This document shows, piece after piece, positions 60,331 through 64,000 of a DNA stretch of 64,000 nt (positions within the stretch are counted from its first letter, which is position 1; each line of letters opens with the position of its first letter). Location: assembly GCA_963277665.1 (NCBI GenBank), contig OY728137.1, positions 1,173,748,670-1,173,812,669 of the forward strand, given 5' to 3'. A program made the translations under genes and the position numbers. The notes beneath the pieces are model-generated. The model was not told the origin of the DNA, ran no database searches, and worked only from the letters and a program-made list of their open reading frames with translations. The DNA comes from Viscum album (lineage: Eukaryota; Streptophyta; Magnoliopsida; Santalales; Viscaceae).

Positions 60331-60579
60331 ATGAAAGATCCCATGTTCATGGATTTAGTAAATATATATATGGTAATTGTTAACAAAGAGGAGTAATTAC
60401 TCATTTTTCATATTATTGTGAAACTATATTTATTGGACAAGATAAATCACCATAAATCCAATAATTAGAAATTTCAAAATAGAATAAACTTCATTGAGGA
60501 TATAAGATAGTAATAATTCATGAGTGGGGATGGGATTATAAAATTTGGGAAGAGGTAATGTGTTTCGTCAATACCTGAG

Positions 60580-61360
60580 CTAAAAATTAAACTATTATCT
60601 GATTTTAATAGCTCAAATTTCTATATCCACCCTAGTAGAACCATGATGTAAAAATATCTGAATGAAATTTTTTGATGGGATAATATATAGTGGGGAATAG
60701 ATGAATATGTGTCAATATGTCTAGTTTTTCAAAAAGTGAAGGCTTAGAGATAGAATCCATGAACAGTCATACAACCTCTACCTATTCTTATGTGAAAGTG
60801 AGATGAAATTAATATATACTTCATCAGTATATTAAAAAATACCACCAAGAATAATGATACAATATTTTTTATTGTTGACCTCCATAGAAAATCGGAATAT
60901 TTTATTTCTATAAGAGAAGATTTACCTTTTGAGAATCTACCAAGAATCTATATTTTATGAATTTGTAATAATTCATGGGGAAATTGAATAGAATGTGTCT
61001 AATCAAGATCCTCGTTTTACATCAAAAATTTGGAAGACTCTTTTGAAGGATTTAGATACTTAGACTCATTTGAGTACCACTTACCATCCTCTAACCAACA
61101 TATAGTCATAAATGACTATTCAAACATTAAAAGGCATGTTAATATCATTCCCACTTGACTTTCAATGTATGTGGGATCAGTATTTACCGTTGGTATATTT
61201 TTCCCACAATAATAGTTTCCATTATAGTATTCAAATTCTACCATATGAAGAATTTTACTGAAAGAGATGTCATACTCCCACTTGTTGGGATGAAGTTGGT
61301 GAGAGAAAACTTATAGACCCAAAACTTATTTAAGAGTCAATGAAAAAGGTAAAGACTATT
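60580..61360 (+). pseudogene. E4 integrase remnant
   Basis: NSSNFYIHPSRTMM (about 60607-60650) is the zinc-binding His region, and LVFQKVKA its Cys side with both Cys lost (60720-60745). LTSLEYHLPSSNQHI-like sequence near 61065-61105 corresponds to the TAYHP...TDGQS block, decayed. The GKRCRTPTCWDDVGERKL equivalent is recognisable at about 61255-61315. Confidence 0.8.
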
Positions 61361-61857
61361 CTGGCTCATATTAAAGTAGATCAAAGTATGAAAAAATTTA
61401 TGTTGAAAACCAGAGAAATGATTTTTATTTTCAATAGAGAGATCATGTGTTTATGAAAGTATCTCCTAGGATGGGTTATATAAGGTTTGGTAAAAAAGGG
61501 AAACTGTGCTCTAGGTACATCATAACATTTTAAATTCTAGAAATAATTATAGATATAGCTTACCAATTTGAATTTTATTCATGTCTCTCGAAAGTTCATG
61601 ATGTGTTCTCCATATCATTATTAGGGAAGTAAATTTCAAACCAAAATCATGTACTCATATATGAAGAAATAGAAAATAAACCTGATTTGTCTTACTTTGA
61701 AGAGCCTATTGAGACTATAGAAACTAGGGAGAAAGTATTGAGAAATCAGACGACTCGACCGGTAAAAGATATTTAGAGAAACCATAAAATTGAATAAGGA
61801 ATGTGGGAACCTGAGGATGTAATGAAGAAAAACCAAAGTCATCTATTTATAAGGTAA
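61361..61857 (+). pseudogene. E4 integrase C-terminus and chromodomain-like tail
   Basis: A GDHVFLKVSP-like block (about 61440-61470) and an RFGKKGKLCSRYI-like block (about 61483-61520) are followed by KVHDVF. The tail holds TREKVLRNQTTRPVK (about 61723-61770), RNHKIE and MWEPEDVMKKN, and stops just before 61858. The order and wording match E3 43013-43450. The minus-strand frame at 61636-61842 is a shadow of this. Confidence 0.85.
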
Positions 61858-63029
61858 TATTCCTGAAAAATTTAAAGGATGAGATTTTCAAAATAGGTAA
61901 TAAAATAACACCCCAATATTTTACACTATGTAACTTCTTAAATAAATTCAATTTATTTGATATCATATGATTCATGCAACACTAATCTTAAACAAACTGT
62001 GGTATACTATTAACATGACTCTTGGAATAGTAATATGACCATTTGGAATTTTAATGTGGACACTATAAAAATGAAATCACATATTAAAATACAAATAAAA
62101 TCTAGGAATATCATTAAAGAAAATATGATATATTTATATATTAGAAAAATTAAATAAATGTTTTCAAAATGATAAATTAAGTGTTGGTAATTTTGTGTAA
62201 CAAAAATGTTTATTTATAATTTTATAATTAATATAATTATTTAAAATAAATTAATTTTCATAATATAGATTCATAAATTAATATTTTTTTATTATAATCA
62301 GATGATAATTTTATGAGACCATAATTAATTTTTAAAAGTGTTGTAAAATCAGTTATAATATTAAAATCACTATTTGTTGAATAAATGATGATTTTAATTA
62401 AAAGTTAAATTCCTCATATTTAGAAAATTATTTTCATAAAATGGACTCCATTTTTGAATTCTACACATTAAAAAATTGTTAGGGTGAGTTTTTGGTACTT
62501 TTTTGAAATAGTTAAATTTTTAGTGAATAGTGAAATACAATAATTTACAGCATTTAACATTATAAGTAAATAAATGAATTATTGAGTCACATCTAATGTA
62601 TGGATGGGGTAATTACTAATTATTTATAACTCACAGTATCTAATTACTATTTTTAATAATGTGAATCAAAACTATTGATAGTCTTGAACCAAAATAATAA
62701 ACCAATGAATAAAATAATAAAAAACCACCCTTCTAATCCCCTATAAATACAACCCCTCACCACCCCTTCTCCTAACACCTTATAATCGTTGAATATGGTC
62801 TAAATTCTTCAAATATATCTTCATAATTCTCTTACCCATTTCCTATACCTTCTTTTCTCACCAAAAGGCTAAATCCAAGTGTTTTAAGGAGGTTCCCAAG
62901 GACAGGATATTCAAGAGGTAAAATCCTCTTACTGAATCTTTTATTTTCTTTACATTTCTTATATACTAATCACCTACCATTATCCAAAGTGTACTAATAA
63001 ATCCAGTTCCATATATTAAAAATATGTGA

Positions 63030-64000
63030 CCATTCTATGCATAAATAGATATAATAAAGGGTCACTTTATATGTGTAGTGCCTCCATTTTGAGGTATGTA
63101 ACCCTTTATTATGTCTATTTATGCATATAAAGCGGTTGTGTATTATTTGGGATAGTTTGTAATGGTTTTGGTAAGGCTTGGAGGCTTTTCTAAAAGTGCA
63201 TAGTTTGAGAACAGTTAGTGAAAATCATGAAACAAACCCAGCTAACCATGAACAATGAGGCAGACACAAAGGGGTTGGTGCGTGGTTAAGGCTCACGGTT
63301 TCCAAACAGTGCATCTAGCCTAGGTAAAAAGTGCTACATGAGATAGTTGTATTTAGTATGGTCATCACATGGTTGGTCTCACTATGTGGGAGAACCGTGT
63401 GGGGAACCCTTTAGGATAGTATTAGTCACATGGTTAGTGCACATTTTGTCTAACAATGTGAGATAACCACACACAACATTAAAAACTAGGTTTTTAAAAA
63501 TTTGATCACTCTGGATTTACCCTAAAGCACCCATTTCTAGTCCCACTCGAACCCCACTCAGTATTTACTCATCTAAGATGTTGGAGAACCAATTTCACTA
63601 ATCTTGGAGGTGTTTTGATGGGTATTCTTGGTGAGGTAAAGGAGATTCTCCTCTAGTATGTCTCATCTCTTGGTGTCTTCTTGGTTTCCCTTAGATCTAG
63701 TTCTTAGTATCTCTTAGTTTCCTAGATCTACATTTGTCTCATGTCGATCTTGGATTTTTGTTTCCTAAAATGGTGATATTTGGGCTTTTTGATGTTCAAC
63801 AAATATATCTAAGTTTTTTTAATGGATATATCACTAGGATTTGTGGTGCGATTGTAAGTTGGTCAATTTCACAAAAACCCTAAGGTAGTTGGATTTTCTC
63901 TTGACTCTATTTTTCTAGAACTAGATGGCTTAGTTTCAAATTAATTGGTTTTTCTTGAAATTTTTTTTGATTGTGATGTGAGAAGCTTGATTGAAACCCA
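63030..64000. mobile_element. unidentified insertion in E4 3' LTR, starts with inverted repeat
   Basis: This DNA has no counterpart in the E4 5' LTR and is less AT-rich. It opens with a 27-base inverted repeat (63036-63127). Further in, CACATGGTT...GAGAACC or GAGATAACC blocks recur near 63366-63400 and 63427-63465, together with GTGTGG/CCACAC. No coding frame is convincing. It could be the end of a DNA transposon with subterminal repeats or an LTR element whose other end is outside the window. Confidence 0.4.
63036..63127. repeat. 27-bp near-perfect inverted repeat with 38-bp spacer
   Basis: Arm 63036-63062 (starting TATGCATAAATAGA) and arm 63101-63127 (ending TCTATTTATGCATA) are complementary at 26 of 27 positions. 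The spacer has its own short stem CCTC/GAGG. Confidence 0.9.

Larger units (their letters stand above)
53959..64000 (+). mobile_element. E4: old autonomous Ty3 chromovirus, heavily decayed, cut by window end
   Basis: 5' LTR 53959-57322, decayed PBS 57325-57335, internal 57323-61903 with remnants of gag, protease, RT, RNase H, integrase and chromodomain in the same order and wording as E3, and a 3' LTR from 61904. The LTR starts (TATGACACCC and AATAACACCC) are decayed TGTAACACCC, the E3 sense start. Stops and frameshifts are far denser than in E3, so this copy is older. The 3' LTR aligns with the 5' LTR to about 63030, where unrelated sequence begins. Confidence 0.9.
61904..64000 (+). repeat. 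E4 3' LTR, interrupted and cut by window end
   Basis: It begins AATAACACCCC and aligns with 53959-55080. It includes the TATA box at 62742-62749 and the donor at 62918. Alignment is lost at about 63030. Confidence 0.8.

Noticed and set aside
63058..63079. end of a CACTA-type DNA transposon (minus strand reads CACTACAC...)
   Set aside because: Only a 6-8 base resemblance; the sequence it would belong to on the left is E4 LTR, and no partner end or 3-base duplication is seen.
1..64000. host genes, rRNA, CRISPR arrays, telomere or centromere satellite
   Set aside because: Looked for on both strands. No multi-exon coding signal, no conserved RNA gene and no tandem satellite was seen.

Overview
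This window looks like intergenic DNA from a large, repeat-rich plant nuclear genome. It is strongly AT-rich by eye. I found no convincing host protein-coding gene, rRNA, intact tRNA or CRISPR. Almost everything recognisable is LTR retrotransposon sequence, in several cases one element nested in another. Evidence for a plant host: a chromovirus-type Ty3 element with gag-PR-RT-RNaseH-IN-chromodomain order (Tekay/Del-like), primer-binding sites for initiator methionine tRNA, LTRs of 3.4-4.5 kb, a copia-type element and a tRNA-related short repeat.

Layout. (1) 1-5973: E1, a non-autonomous Ty3-type element on the minus strand, cut by the window start; its 5' LTR is 1542-5973. (2) 6116-6687: a retroposed segment between 19-bp direct repeats. 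(3) 6750-25731 and 36070-53958: two diverged copies (A and B) of an old non-coding repeat, each broken by younger insertions. Copy A is split by a CpG-rich solo LTR (8066-9586, duplication ATATG) and by E2 (12078-22824, plus strand, duplication AATGT). Copy B is split by E3 (39199-51758, minus strand, duplication TTGAT). (4) 25732-34768: an old copia-type element with two roughly 2.9-3.0 kb LTRs and a gag zinc-knuckle remnant. (5) 34769-36069: very AT-rich spacer. (6) 53959-64000: E4, a decayed autonomous Ty3 chromovirus on the plus strand; its 3' LTR is interrupted near 63030 by unidentified sequence carrying a 27-bp inverted repeat.

E3 is the best preserved element. It has two LTRs of about 3.77 kb, a tRNA-iMet PBS, a PPT and recognisable gag, protease, RT, RNase H, integrase and chromodomain-like regions, all broken by stops that mostly look like C-to-T decay. 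E1 and E2 have LTRs of 4.4-4.5 kb around only 1.35-1.7 kb of internal DNA, so they could only have moved using enzymes from a relative such as E3 or E4.

The most interesting signal is in the Ty3-type LTRs. All four elements (E1-E4) share a leader architecture: a TATA box, a GT splice donor downstream, a candidate AG acceptor just before the gag ATG, and, inside that predicted intron, a compound stem-loop. In E1-E3 the stem closes a conserved 22-nt loop containing the palindrome CGTACGTACG or a variant. The arms differ between elements but remain paired; E4 keeps the stem with a different loop. This arrangement resembles a retroviral dimerisation/packaging signal confined to unspliced genomic RNA. 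That function is inference; the sequence and pairing are visible directly.
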